From positions 1 to 64,000 of the forward strand of contig NZ_BMRN01000009.1 of NCBI RefSeq assembly GCF_014648655.1: a stretch of DNA of 64,000 nt, given 5' to 3'. The first letter of the stretch is position 1; every line of letters begins with the position of its first letter. Below the pieces are notes generated by a model that was given only the letters and a program-made list of their open reading frames with translations, did no database searches and was not told the DNA's origin. A program made the position numbers and the translations under genes. This DNA comes from Streptomyces atratus (lineage in GTDB: Bacteria; Actinomycetota; Actinomycetes; Streptomycetales; Streptomycetaceae). Below are positions 27,146 to 35,989 of this stretch, in pieces.

Positions 27146-27460
27146 ATGATCCAGCTGCAGGCCCCCGGTTCGCGACGTTCTCCGCTACGCCAGGCACTGC
27201 TCGGTGAACTCGCCCGTCGCCGCGCGACACCGGCCGAGATCATCCGCAGGACGGGCAGCGGGCCGGTTCCCGCCCCGTACGCCCAGACCCGGCTCTGGCT
27301 GGTCAGCCAGTTGGAGGAAGGCGCCCGGGCCTACCACGTGCCGCTGCCGGTCCACTTCCGCGGTCGGCTGGACGCCGGGGCGTCGGCCGGCTGCCTGAGC
27401 GGCGTCGTCCGGCGGCACGAGGCGCTGCACACGGCGTTGTGCGAGGACGACGGCTGCGGG
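27146..27460 (+). pseudogene. NRPS condensation-domain stub
   Basis: ATG 27146 follows a GAGGAG site and opens like the first gene of an NRPS: a linker helix (SPLRQALLGELARRRATPAE), then the condensation-domain C1 region (PAPYAQTRLWLVSQLEEGAR, YHVPLPVHFRGRLD, RRHEALHTALCEDDG). Homology ends near 27460, before the HHxxxDG active site. The remaining sequence runs into the antisense end of the regulator gene. It is a truncated relic, with no other module in this orientation nearby. Confidence 0.6.
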
Positions 27461-27561
27461 TTGGCCGGGTCGACGCGGTCCGCCATGTGGCGACAGCCCT
27501 CGGCGCCACCGGCCGAGCACGTTCGAACTGCTCGCCTCGGTTTCGTCCGGCGGTGTGCGGG

Positions 27562-28554
27562 TCACAACCAGCCGCAGCGCTGTGCCTGCAAGGCCATCTG
27601 GAAGCGGCTCGCGGCACCCAGCTGGGCCATCAGGATCTGCAGGCGGCGAAACAGCGTGCGGCGGCTGATTCCCATCTCGCGGGCGATGACGTCGTCGCTC
27701 GCGCCGCCCGCGAGGAGCCACAGCAGGCGGCGGTCGGCGGGGGGCAGGCCGCCCGGGCGGGTGGTGCGGCCGTGGAACGGCAGGGCATTCTGCCAGGACT
27801 GCTCGAACAGTGCCACGAGCGCGGAGAGCAGGCCGCACGGCTGCACGACCAGCATGATGTTGTGCACGTCGGCCTCTTTGATCGACAACGACACGAGCGC
27901 GTACGCCTCGTCGATGATCACCAGTTTGACCGGCACCGACGAAAGTACCCTGGCCTGTTCGCCGGCCTTGATGCACGGTTCGATGACGTCCTTCAAGTGG
28001 CCCGGATGCTCCAGCGACTCCCGCGAGTACACGACACGTTGAGTCACACCGCGGGCGAGCGTGGCCAGCGCGTCGTCCGTGGCCTCGGACAAGGGGAAGT
28101 ACGGTGGCGACTCGAACTGCCGGATCTGATCACGGGCGCTCGCCCAAGCGTGACGAATCCTGGGGCCGATGGCGTCGCCGGTGACGACCTCGACGAGATT
28201 GTCGTTGTACGCGGCGAGCCGCTGTCGCCGGAACGAATCGAACGCGCCCCCGACGGTGATGCGCGATTCCTCGACCTCGGCCGCCCGATGCCGGGCGAGG
28301 ATCTCCAGGCCCGCGGCGGGCGGAACCGGGGCCACCACGTCCCCGCCCTCCTCGGCGGCACTGGCCAGACCGGCGTCGACCAGTGCGCCGTACGCCGTGG
28401 CGAGTTCCGCACCGCCCAGACCGGCCGCGGTTCCGATGGCACTCAGCGGGGCGGGGGCCAGCTCCAGCAGCGCCAGATAGACCCGGCCCGCTGCGTGATC
28501 GATTCCCAGAAGCCGAAGGGCCTCGCCGAGTTTCGCGTTCGTCATACTCCGCAT
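27562..28554 (-). CDS. TrmB/LuxR-type helix-turn-helix regulator
   Basis: 330 residues from ATG 28554 (AGGAG nine bases upstream; the ATG three codons later lacks spacing). It has an N-terminal TrmB-like winged helix (RLLGIDHAAGRVYLALLELA, GALVDAGLASAAEEGG), a central PLD-like/effector region (RQRLAAYNDNLVEVVTGDAI) and a C-terminal LuxR-type HTH (DDVIAREMGISRRTLFRRLQ). This two-HTH layout is common in streptomycete regulators linked to small biosynthetic loci. It is divergent from the M24 aminopeptidase gene 208 bases away. The target is unknown. Confidence 0.8.
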   Translation of the reverse strand: MRSMTNAKLGEALRLLGIDHAAGRVYLALLELAPAPLSAIGTAAGLGGAELATAYGALVDAGLASAAEEGGDVVAPVPPAAGLEILARHRAAEVEESRITVGGAFDSFRRQRLAAYNDNLVEVVTGDAIGPRIRHAWASARDQIRQFESPPYFPLSEATDDALATLARGVTQRVVYSRESLEHPGHLKDVIEPCIKAGEQARVLSSVPVKLVIIDEAYALVSLSIKEADVHNIMLVVQPCGLLSALVALFEQSWQNALPFHGRTTRPGGLPPADRRLLWLLAGGASDDVIAREMGISRRTLFRRLQILMAQLGAASRFQMALQAQRCGWL

Positions 28555-28762
28555 TATCGACGGCTCCTGTCGGCGTTATGGCCGATCTGTGCCAGTGGCA
28601 GTCTTCGGCACCGAGCGCGCGCGGTGCGGGATACCGTCCGGGAGCCGCCATCGACCGGCGGCAGCGAGGGCGCCCCGGCCGCACCGGGAGGGAGCTCGGC
28701 CTGTCCGTAGGGCCCCTCTGCCCCTCGCCGCTGAGGAACCCACCCAGAAGAAGGTGTATGAC

Positions 28763-30175
28763 GTGGCGAAAGGCCGAAAGAACGGTCTCTACTCAGGGAT
28801 CTCCGAGGAACTGTCCGCTCTGATGCGGACGGGGTGGGCGGACACCGAGCGGCACGACCTGCAGCTCGGCGAGCAGGCTCCGTACGCGGCCCGCCGCCGC
28901 GCCGCGCTCTCCGCGCGCTTCCCCGGCGAACGCCTCGTGATTCCCGCAGGGAACCTCAAGGTCCGTTCGAACGACGACACCTACCCGTTCCGCCCGTACT
29001 CGGGCTACGTGCACATGACCGGAGACCAGGCCCGGGACGGCGCGCTCGTCCTCGAACCCCGTGCGGACGGCGGCCATGACGCCTACTGCTACCAGCTGCC
29101 GCGGGACAGCAGGGACAACGACGAGTTCTGGACCGGCTCCACGGCGGAGCTGTGGATGGGCCGACGGCGCTCCCTCGCCGAGTCGGAGCTCGTGCTCGGC
29201 CTGTCCTGCCGCGACGTCCGCACGGCGGCCCGTGACCTGGCCGCCGCCTCCGGTGCGCCGACCCGGATCGTCCGCGGTCTCGCCCAGTCGCTCGAGGCCG
29301 CCGTCACCACCGACGAGGAGCGCGACGCCGAACTGGAGGAGGCACTCAGTGACCTCCGCCTCGTCAAGGACGACTGGGAGATCGCCGAGCTCCGCGAGGC
29401 CGTGGACTCCACCGTGCGCGGATTCACCGATGTGATCGGTGAGCTCTCGCGGGCGATCGCGTCGTCGGAGCGGTGGATCGAGGGCACGTTCTTCCGCCGC
29501 GCACGGCTCGAGGGCAACTCCGTCGGCTACGGCTCGATCTGCGCCGCGGGCGAGCACGCCACGATCATGCACTGGACGGACAACGACGGTCCGGTGCGCC
29601 CGGGGGACCTGCTCCTGCTCGACGCCGGCGTGGAGACGCACACCCTCTACACCGCCGACGTCACGCGCACGCTGCCGATCAGCGGAACCTTCACTCCTCT
29701 GCAGCGCAAGGTCTACGACGCGGTGTACGAGGCCCAGGAGGCCGGCATGGCCGCCGTCAAGCCCGGCGCCGCGTACCGCGACTTCCACGAGGCGTCCCAG
29801 CGTCACCTGGCGGCCCGGCTGGTCGAGTGGGGCTTCATCGAAGGCCCGGCCGACCGCGCGTACGAACTCGGCCTCCAACGCCGCTTCACCATGGCGGGCA
29901 CCGGTCACATGCTCGGTCTGGACGTCCATGACTGCGCGCAGGCCCGGCACGAGGAGTACGTCGACGGCGTGCTGGAGCCGGGCATGGTGCTCACCGTCGA
30001 GCCCGGTCTGTACTTCCAGCCGGACGATCTCACCGTGCCCGAGGAGTGGCGCGGCATCGGCGTCCGGATCGAGGACGACCTGGTCGTCACCGACGACGGT
30101 CACGAGAACCTGTCGGCGGGCCTGCCGCGGTCGGCGGACGATGTCGAGGCGTGGATGGCCCGGTTCGCGGGTTGA
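28763..30175 (+). CDS. pepP: M24B Xaa-Pro aminopeptidase (PepP type)
   Basis: 470 residues from GTG 28763 with AGAAGAAGG upstream. The N-terminal AMP_N domain contains PFRPYSGYVHMTGDQA. The C-terminal pita-bread fold carries the metal ligands: the two Asp in LLDAGVETHTLYTADVTRTL, His in GTGHMLGLDVHD, Glu in VLTVEPGLYFQPDD and Glu in GVRIEDDLVVTDDG. It removes an N-terminal residue preceding proline from peptides in the cytoplasm. Streptomycetes carry more than one copy. Its divergent neighbour is a TrmB/LuxR-type regulator. Confidence 0.92.
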   Translation: MAKGRKNGLYSGISEELSALMRTGWADTERHDLQLGEQAPYAARRRAALSARFPGERLVIPAGNLKVRSNDDTYPFRPYSGYVHMTGDQARDGALVLEPRADGGHDAYCYQLPRDSRDNDEFWTGSTAELWMGRRRSLAESELVLGLSCRDVRTAARDLAAASGAPTRIVRGLAQSLEAAVTTDEERDAELEEALSDLRLVKDDWEIAELREAVDSTVRGFTDVIGELSRAIASSERWIEGTFFRRARLEGNSVGYGSICAAGEHATIMHWTDNDGPVRPGDLLLLDAGVETHTLYTADVTRTLPISGTFTPLQRKVYDAVYEAQEAGMAAVKPGAAYRDFHEASQRHLAARLVEWGFIEGPADRAYELGLQRRFTMAGTGHMLGLDVHDCAQARHEEYVDGVLEPGMVLTVEPGLYFQPDDLTVPEEWRGIGVRIEDDLVVTDDGHENLSAGLPRSADDVEAWMARFAG

Positions 30176-30518
30176 GCGCGTCGTAGAAGGGGCCCGGTGC
30201 CGGATCCTGCCGGATCGAACGGGTGACGACCGGCAGCGCCTGGGCCTGCCGCGGAGGCCCGGCCCGGAAAGCCGTCCTCGGAGGACTCGTCGCGACCGGC
30301 GAACCGGCCCGGGCCCACCGGGCCCCAGGTCAAGGGCGCAGCCGAACGTGTTCCATGCTCCCCGCAGGATGGCCACTGGCCGCCGCGTCGACGCCCCCGT
30401 GGGCCGATGCGCCCGTGCCCTGGCCGCCGCGGCGCCCGGACGACGGCCCCGGCTCGTCATCGCGCCGCAGCCCTACGACGAGGCGTTCGTACTCGGCGGG
30501 CAGGTTGTGGATCTGCCC

Positions 30519-30644
30519 CCAGTAGGAGCATTCACCGCCGACGAGCTCACGTTCCACGACAGCGACGGTGAGGCCGGCGGCACGGGCGTGGTCGGCGACG
30601 TTCTGTCCGACCGGGCCTGCGCCGAGCACGATCACGTCATATGC
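30519..30644 (-). pseudogene. N-terminal stub of a pyridine-nucleotide-disulfide oxidoreductase
   Basis: Minus-strand AYDVIVLGAGPVGQNVADHA, LTVAVVERELVGGECSYW is the FAD-binding Rossmann start of a mercuric-reductase/dihydrolipoamide-dehydrogenase-like protein. It stops exactly at the GGECSYW motif, where the redox-active cysteines should follow. The sequence then changes to an unrelated GQIHNLPAEYERLVVGL. It is fused directly to an IS4 stub on its upstream side. Confidence 0.65.
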
Positions 30645-30865
30645 AGGCCCACCAGGGCACCGGTGAGCTTGCGCCGTACCTCGCGATATCCGCAGCCCTC
30701 GAACAGGGCCGCGGCCACCAGCAGGCAGACCACGACCCGTGCGGGCAGATTCCGCAGCCGCTGCTGGACGGTTCCGCACTCGACAAGCACGGCATCGACC
30801 AGCTCGAACGGAACGATCCCGGTCAACTCGCCCAGGTGGCCCGGCGCATAGAGCCCTTCGGCCAC
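30645..30865 (-). mobile_element. IS4-family transposase N-terminal fragment
   Basis: From GTG 30865: GLYAPGHLGELTGIVPFELV, DAVLVECGTVQQRLRNLPAR, VVVCLLVAAALFEGCGYREV. This is the IS4 transposase N-terminal domain (PF13006-like). It ends abruptly against the oxidoreductase stub, with no DDE catalytic domain. The 30176-30518 and 30866-31204 flanks contain no recognisable gene. Confidence 0.65.
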
Positions 30866-31204
30866 CGTGACGACACGCGCGATGGCAGACTGTCCGGACA
30901 GCGGAGCCTCCGGTGAGTGAGCGGTTGTCTTGGTCGACTGCCGGTTCTACCGGGGCTCCGCTTCCTACGTCCGGCAAACCCACAGATCACAGCCGCCTGG
31001 ACAGTCGCACTCAAGCCGTAACTTCACGGCCTTGCCCTCAAGGGCCCTAAAGGCATGGGGGAACCCCCTTCGCGTTGCCTCCCTCCTCCGCCTTGCAGCT
31101 GCACGCACCCGGCCCCGTTCCGTCTCCCCCCATTTGCCGGTGGTCTCAGGGCGACTTCGGCACCGGCGCACTCCAATGAGCAGCGGAACCGGTCGAAACG
31201 AGTT

Positions 31205-32032
31205 CTAGGCGTGCAGGGTGCCGTCCATGACCGTGACGGCTTTTCCTGTGAGGTGGACGCGGTCGCTGTGCACGGCAGTGTGGACCAGACCAGGACGCGC
31301 GGACGCCTGGAAGCCCGTGAGTTCGTCGCGGCCGAGTCGCGTCGACCAGTACGGGGCGAGCGCGGTGTGGGCGCTGCCCGTGACCGGGTCCTCGAGAATG
31401 CCCTCGGCAGGGGAGAAGAAGCGGGACACAAAGTCGTACTTCAGACCGGGCCCAGCCGCCGGGGCCGTGATGATGACGCCGCGCAGGCCCTCGCGGCGCG
31501 TCAGGCTGGCTACCGCGTCCAGGTCGGGAGTCACGGCCCGGACGGTGGCTTCGTCGGGCAGGACTGTCAGCAGATCGCCGAGCGCGCCGGTACGGAAGGT
31601 GGTTTCAGGCCTGACCGCCAGTGCCTCGGCCAGTCCTTCCGGTACGGGGACTTCGGTGCCGGGCGCGGCCGGAAAGTCCAGAGTGACGCTGCCTCCCTCG
31701 TCGGCGTGTGTGACCAGGATGCCGCTCTGCCGACTGCTGAACCGCACGGTGCCCAGGAGACCCCGCTCCGCGCGCAGGACGTGTGCTGTAGCCAATGTGG
31801 CATGGCCGCACAGATTGGTCTCGACGAGCGGTGCGAACCAACGGATGGCCCAGTCGGCCTCGGACTCAGCAGGCAGCGGGAGAGCGAATGCGGTCTCTGA
31901 GTAGTTCATTTCGGCTGCAACCTGCTGCATCCAGGTGTCTTGCGGCCATTCCCCGGCAGGCAGAAGACACACACCTGCCGGGTTCCCGGAGAACGGACGA
32001 TCAGTGAACGCGTTGACGACATGGAATCTCAT
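31205..32032 (-). CDS. PhzF-family isomerase/epimerase
   Basis: 275 residues from ATG 32032 (MRFHVVNAFTDRPFSGNPAG), the usual PhzF start. The general acid/base Glu46 lies in MNYSETAFAL. Other family marks are LCGHATLATAHVL and the C-terminal EDPVTGSAHTALAPYW. PhzF isomerises trans-2,3-dihydro-3-hydroxyanthranilate in phenazine synthesis, but most members have unknown substrates, and no phenazine genes are here. No Shine-Dalgarno sequence is obvious, so translation may be leaderless. The 400 bases on its 5' side (32033-32437) hold no gene I recognise. Confidence 0.88.
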   Translation of the reverse strand: MRFHVVNAFTDRPFSGNPAGVCLLPAGEWPQDTWMQQVAAEMNYSETAFALPLPAESEADWAIRWFAPLVETNLCGHATLATAHVLRAERGLLGTVRFSSRQSGILVTHADEGGSVTLDFPAAPGTEVPVPEGLAEALAVRPETTFRTGALGDLLTVLPDEATVRAVTPDLDAVASLTRREGLRGVIITAPAAGPGLKYDFVSRFFSPAEGILEDPVTGSAHTALAPYWSTRLGRDELTGFQASARPGLVHTAVHSDRVHLTGKAVTVMDGTLHA

Positions 32033-32437
32033 GCGAGGACCGTAGCAATGCCATTCAGAGCCCAACCAAGTCCAATCTGGGATAAGTGGACTGACTTTGG
32101 CGCATTGACGGCCTTGAAGGGCGACCGAAGAGTTCACTGTTCGCCTGCGCCGCCGGCATCCGCCGAGTGGGCTCTCCCGCCCCGCCCCGCGCAGCGTCGG
32201 CCACGACTTGGCCCGGTCGGGCTCCGAGGCAGCTCACGATGCTCGCTCGGCAGAGCCGAAGCTCGCGCGCGGGTGACTCGCACAAGCCGTATCGACGCCA
32301 GGAGCATGGTCCGTGCATGCATCGCGGACCATGCACTCTGCGTATGCGGCATCTACCACCTCATCGGCGCGGTGGCTGAGCTCCGTGCGGATCGGAAACC
32401 CGGTCGGTGACTGTCTTCCGGTGTTCGAGGTGACGCC

Positions 32438-32896
32438 TCAGGGTGCGGACTGACCGGACGTTCCAGCGCCCGCGTATACGCGGCTTGCGAACTCGGCAAT
32501 CTGTTCGTCGCTCAGATTCTTCGCAAGATTGGCCTCCGTGATCATGCCGACCAGACGGTGGCCGCCCTGGACGTCGATCACCGGCAACCGCTTGATCTGA
32601 TGTTCCTCCATGGTCGTCAGGACATCGGTGGCGTCCGCTTCGGCATCGATCCAGTGCACCTTGGCATTGAGCGATCCGGCCTGCACGGTTGCCGGGTCGA
32701 CGCCCTCGGCGCAGCACTTGACCACGATGTCACGGTCGGTGATCAAGCCTGTGAGCTTGTTGTTGTCGCCGCAGATGGGCAGGCAACCGACGTTCAGATC
32801 GCGCATCATCTTCGCCACGTCGAACAGCGACTGGTGTGCGCCGACGCACTGCACGCCGCCGGACATGATGTCTCGCGCTCGCAGCTTCTCAGCCAT
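32438..32896 (-). CDS. Two-CBS-domain protein
   Basis: 152 residues from ATG 32896 (GGGAGGAA upstream). Nearly the whole protein is a Bateman pair: CBS1 around RDIMSGGVQCVGAHQSLFDV to GLITDRDIVV, CBS2 around VHWIDAEADATDVLTTMEEH to GMITEANLAK. Stand-alone CBS proteins usually bind adenine nucleotides and sense energy or stress; in streptomycetes they often lie with hypoxia/dormancy genes, but none are seen here. A short acidic C-terminal helix follows. Confidence 0.9.
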   Translation of the reverse strand: MAEKLRARDIMSGGVQCVGAHQSLFDVAKMMRDLNVGCLPICGDNNKLTGLITDRDIVVKCCAEGVDPATVQAGSLNAKVHWIDAEADATDVLTTMEEHQIKRLPVIDVQGGHRLVGMITEANLAKNLSDEQIAEFASRVYAGAGTSGQSAP

Positions 32897-33113
32897 GATT
32901 TCCTCCCGTTCTCGACAGCGTTTGTGTCCTCCGCCATCGATCACAACACGAATGGCTCAACACCGCTCTCCAGAAGCGTCAGCAAGACAGGGAAACCTCG
33001 GGCCGGCCGCGATCGCACACGGATCCAGTCGCTCGTGCAATTCTTTTGGTGCCAACGGCCGTGGCCTCGGCCCACCGACCCTACGGCGCCGTCAACACGC
33101 GGAACGATGACTG

Positions 33114-33413
33114 CTATGGCTCCAGGTGACTGAATCCCACCTCGAAGCGCTCGACCGAGACAACTCGTTGGCCTTCCCTCTTTGCGATTTCTTCGCGGAG
33201 CCGCGTTGTCCTTTCCTCGCTGGCCTGCATGGTCTGCTCGTCATCCCACAAGGTCAGCGATTTGGCCTTCCCGGAGGCTCGGTCGACGAGGTAGTACACG
33301 CCCCGGAAGCCGGGGACCTCCTGGACCTGTTCGAGAGTCTCTTCCCAGTTCGCTGTCAGGTCTCCCTGCGCAGGAACCGGTGACCCCTCATAGGTGCTCA
33401 GCCTCGCGAACAT
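33114..33413 (-). CDS. Small dimeric alpha/beta-barrel (ABM-like) protein
   Basis: 99 residues from ATG 33413 (GGGGTGG site). The pattern MFARLSTYEGSPVPAQGDLT, EVPGFRGVYYLVDRASGKAK and SLTLWDDEQTMQASEERTTR is that of ferredoxin-like stress-response/antibiotic-monooxygenase-fold proteins. Such proteins commonly lack a catalytic centre. It lies 220 bases downstream of the diaminopropionate operon on the same strand, so co-transcription with sbnA is possible but the role is unknown. Confidence 0.7.
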   Translation of the reverse strand: MFARLSTYEGSPVPAQGDLTANWEETLEQVQEVPGFRGVYYLVDRASGKAKSLTLWDDEQTMQASEERTTRLREEIAKREGQRVVSVERFEVGFSHLEP

Positions 33414-33632
33414 GGCTGCCACCCCTTCCTGGCCGGCTGCCGGTCGGGGGACAGGCAGCTTCACGATCAGAGTGCTCCGGCATGGCGCACGTCGCATGCC
33501 GAGCAGCCGTTCCGTCCATCCACCGGCCCGGTGGTGGTTGGTCTGCCCGGCTCCGGATGCGCGCCGGGCGGCCAACCGGTAGGGGCGTTCCTGTGTCGCT
33601 GCACCGTAGGAATGCCCGGCAACACCCAGGTC

Positions 33633-34709
33633 TCACGATCCTGGAGCTGATGGTGCTGGTTGCCCTTGCGGTTGCCGGTCTGCAGGGTCCAGCCGCCGGC
33701 CCCACCGTGGTGGTGGCGCGGGGGTGGCTGCCCAGGAACCGGCAGCCGCCTCGTCGGAGTCGAGCACGTCCTCGCCGTAGAGATCCTGCAGCCAGTTGGT
33801 CTGGTAAATGGTGTCGAGGTAGCGCTCGCCGAGGTCCGGGCCGATGGCCACTGCCATGACTTCGCGCGCGTCATGCCGGGTCAACCAGTCCGTTGCTCCG
33901 CTGACCACCGTGCCGGTGGAGCCGCCGAACAGGAATCCGCGCCTGGCCAGACGGTGGCAGGTGCGGACGGTGTCCGCCTCCGCGACATGAATCACCTCAT
34001 CCACATAGGACTCGTCGAGCAGCGGCGGGCGCATGCTCATCCCCAGGCCGGGAATCATCCGGCGGCCCGGCACACCGCCGAAGGACACCGAGCCGACGCT
34101 GTCCACCGCGACGATCCGCACCGGCCGGTGCCACTCCCGGAAGTAGCGTGCGCAGCCCATCAGGGTCCCGGTGGTGCCGGCCCCGACGAACAGCACGTCC
34201 AGCTGCGGGAACTGGCGGGCGATCTCCGGCGCCGTCGTGCGGTAGTGCGCCTTCCAGTTGCCCTGATTGGTGTACTGGCTGAGCCACACGTACCGGTCGT
34301 CGGAGGCGCACAGTGCGCGGACGTACTCGATCCGCGCGCCGAGAAAGCCGCCATTGGCCTCCTGCCCGGCCATCATGTGCACCTGGCTGCCCAAAGCCTC
34401 CATCATCATCCTGGTCGACAGGTTGCCGCGGGAGTCCGTCACACACAGGAACCGGTAGCCCTTGCTCGCCGCGATCATGCTCAGCGCCACGCCGAGGTTC
34501 CCGGACGAGGACTCGACCAGGATCGATTCCGGCGTCAGGACTCCATCCCGCTCGGCGGCCTCCACCATCTCGAGCGCGGCCTTCAACTTGATCGAGCCGG
34601 CGAAGTTGAAGCCCTCACACTTCAGGAAGAGCGAGTGACCGATGATCGACCGAAGGTCGACATAGAGATCCTCTTCGTTGAAGGCGTAGGGAACGGATAC
34701 GACGGGCAC
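33633..34709 (-). CDS. SbnA-like N-(2-amino-2-carboxyethyl)-L-glutamate synthase
   Basis: 358 residues from GTG 34709 (AGGAG seven bases upstream). PLP fold-type II, cysteine-synthase-like: the Schiff-base lysine is in NFAGSIKLKAALEM (Lys41), the substrate loop is VESSSGNLGVALSM, and the phosphate-binding glycine loop is FVGAGTTGTLMGCARYF. By homology to SbnA it joins O-phospho-L-serine and L-glutamate to give ACEGA, the precursor of L-2,3-diaminopropionate (Dap). It is the last gene of the operon, 209 bases after sbnB. The C-terminal ~25 residues are Pro/Arg-rich and poorly conserved, so the true end of the fold is near residue 330. Assignment as Dap rather than cysteine biosynthesis rests on the neighbouring sbnB. 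Confidence 0.88.
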   Translation of the reverse strand: MPVVSVPYAFNEEDLYVDLRSIIGHSLFLKCEGFNFAGSIKLKAALEMVEAAERDGVLTPESILVESSSGNLGVALSMIAASKGYRFLCVTDSRGNLSTRMMMEALGSQVHMMAGQEANGGFLGARIEYVRALCASDDRYVWLSQYTNQGNWKAHYRTTAPEIARQFPQLDVLFVGAGTTGTLMGCARYFREWHRPVRIVAVDSVGSVSFGGVPGRRMIPGLGMSMRPPLLDESYVDEVIHVAEADTVRTCHRLARRGFLFGGSTGTVVSGATDWLTRHDAREVMAVAIGPDLGERYLDTIYQTNWLQDLYGEDVLDSDEAAAGSWAATPAPPPRWGRRLDPADRQPQGQPAPSAPGS

Positions 34710-34918
34710 GATGGTCTCCTCTGTTGGAGCAGAGCACTTTCAAAACGTCCATCCGACCGTGGGCGGGCTTCTCGCTCTGCGGGCGGAAGCCTGCGCCCGA
34801 CCGAGCCGGACGGGGCCCTGCGTCAGCGGCCGCTGTCTCGTGCGTCAGGACCTGCTGAGACGTGAGTGGTGATCTTCAGGGATCAGCCGTGGATATGCCT
34901 CCTGGGCTCTCGGCCGGC

Positions 34919-35989
34919 TCATCCGTACCGGCTGAGTTCGTGGAAGAAGTCGTCGATGACGTGCAACTCTCCGCGGCGGACCACTTCGGCGTGGACGTAC
35001 TTGCCCACCGCGAGGTCGAGTACCCCGAGGCCGAAGGGCGAGAACACCACCGGCCGGTCCGCCGGCACCGTCACCCGCCCGGCCATCACGTCGTCCAGCG
35101 TGCCGTGCAGGAAGTCCCGGTTGCCCGTGAGCTGCTCGGCCAGATGCGGCGAGGTGTCGGCCTTCAGGCAGTGCTCGATGTCATCGACGACGTTGGTCGA
35201 GGCGAGCAGGATCTCCGGCGCGAGGTCGCGCAGCGACACGTGCAGCACCAGCGGATTGTGTGCGAACCACGACAGGTCGCTGACATGCGGCTGACCGGCG
35301 ACGGTGGCGAAGACCACCAGGTCGCTGTTGCGGATCAACTGCTCGGCGCTGTCGTGCACGGTGATCCGGCCGGCGGTGCCCGACTGTTCCAGGTAGCACC
35401 GGAAGCCTGCCGCGCTGTCGGCGGACAGGTCGTGCACGCCGATCTCGTCGAACGACCAGCCGGTGCCGGCCAGGAAGGTGTGGATGTAGCGGGCGATCAA
35501 GCCCACGCCGAAGAACCCCACACGCGTCGGTCGCGGCCGGTCGCGGCTGAGCCAGTCGGCCGCCGACGCTGCCGACGCGGCTGTCCTGGTGGCGCTGATG
35601 ATCGAGCTCTCCAGGCAGGCGAACGGGTAGCCGGTGTCGTGGTCGTTGAGGATCAGCACGGCCGAGGCCCTCGGGACGCCGGCCGTCACGTTCCCCGGGA
35701 AGCTGGAGATCCACTTCAGGCCGTCCACCCGCATCTCCCCGCCGATCGAGGCGGGCAGCGCGATGATCCGGGAGGACGGGCGGTCGGGGAAACGCAGGAA
35801 GTAGGACGGCGGGTTCACCGAATCACCGGCACCGTGCGCCCGGTAGGTGGCCTCGACCAGCTCCACGATCTGTTTCTCGCATCCGAGCAGCGCCCGCTGG
35901 ACCTGGGCACCGGAGATCACCGCGAACGGTGGCACGGTGATCGGCGCGGCCGTCGCGGACGTTGTCGCCGAGGAAGTGATGGTGGTCAT
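34919..35989 (-). CDS. SbnB-like ACEGA dehydrogenase (ornithine-cyclodeaminase family)
   Basis: 356 residues from ATG 35989, which overlaps the dioxygenase stop (ATGA). Ornithine cyclodeaminase/mu-crystallin fold: substrate region RVDGLKWISSFPGNVTAGVP, Rossmann motif VGFFGVGLIARYIHTFL (about residue 162) and LHVSLRDLAPEIL. SbnB oxidises ACEGA with NAD+ to L-Dap, 2-oxoglutarate and NADH. The 2-oxoglutarate released is also the co-substrate of the dioxygenase encoded immediately upstream. The 209-base gap to sbnA holds no gene. Confidence 0.88.
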   Translation of the reverse strand: MTTITSSATTSATAAPITVPPFAVISGAQVQRALLGCEKQIVELVEATYRAHGAGDSVNPPSYFLRFPDRPSSRIIALPASIGGEMRVDGLKWISSFPGNVTAGVPRASAVLILNDHDTGYPFACLESSIISATRTAASAASAADWLSRDRPRPTRVGFFGVGLIARYIHTFLAGTGWSFDEIGVHDLSADSAAGFRCYLEQSGTAGRITVHDSAEQLIRNSDLVVFATVAGQPHVSDLSWFAHNPLVLHVSLRDLAPEILLASTNVVDDIEHCLKADTSPHLAEQLTGNRDFLHGTLDDVMAGRVTVPADRPVVFSPFGLGVLDLAVGKYVHAEVVRRGELHVIDDFFHELSRYG

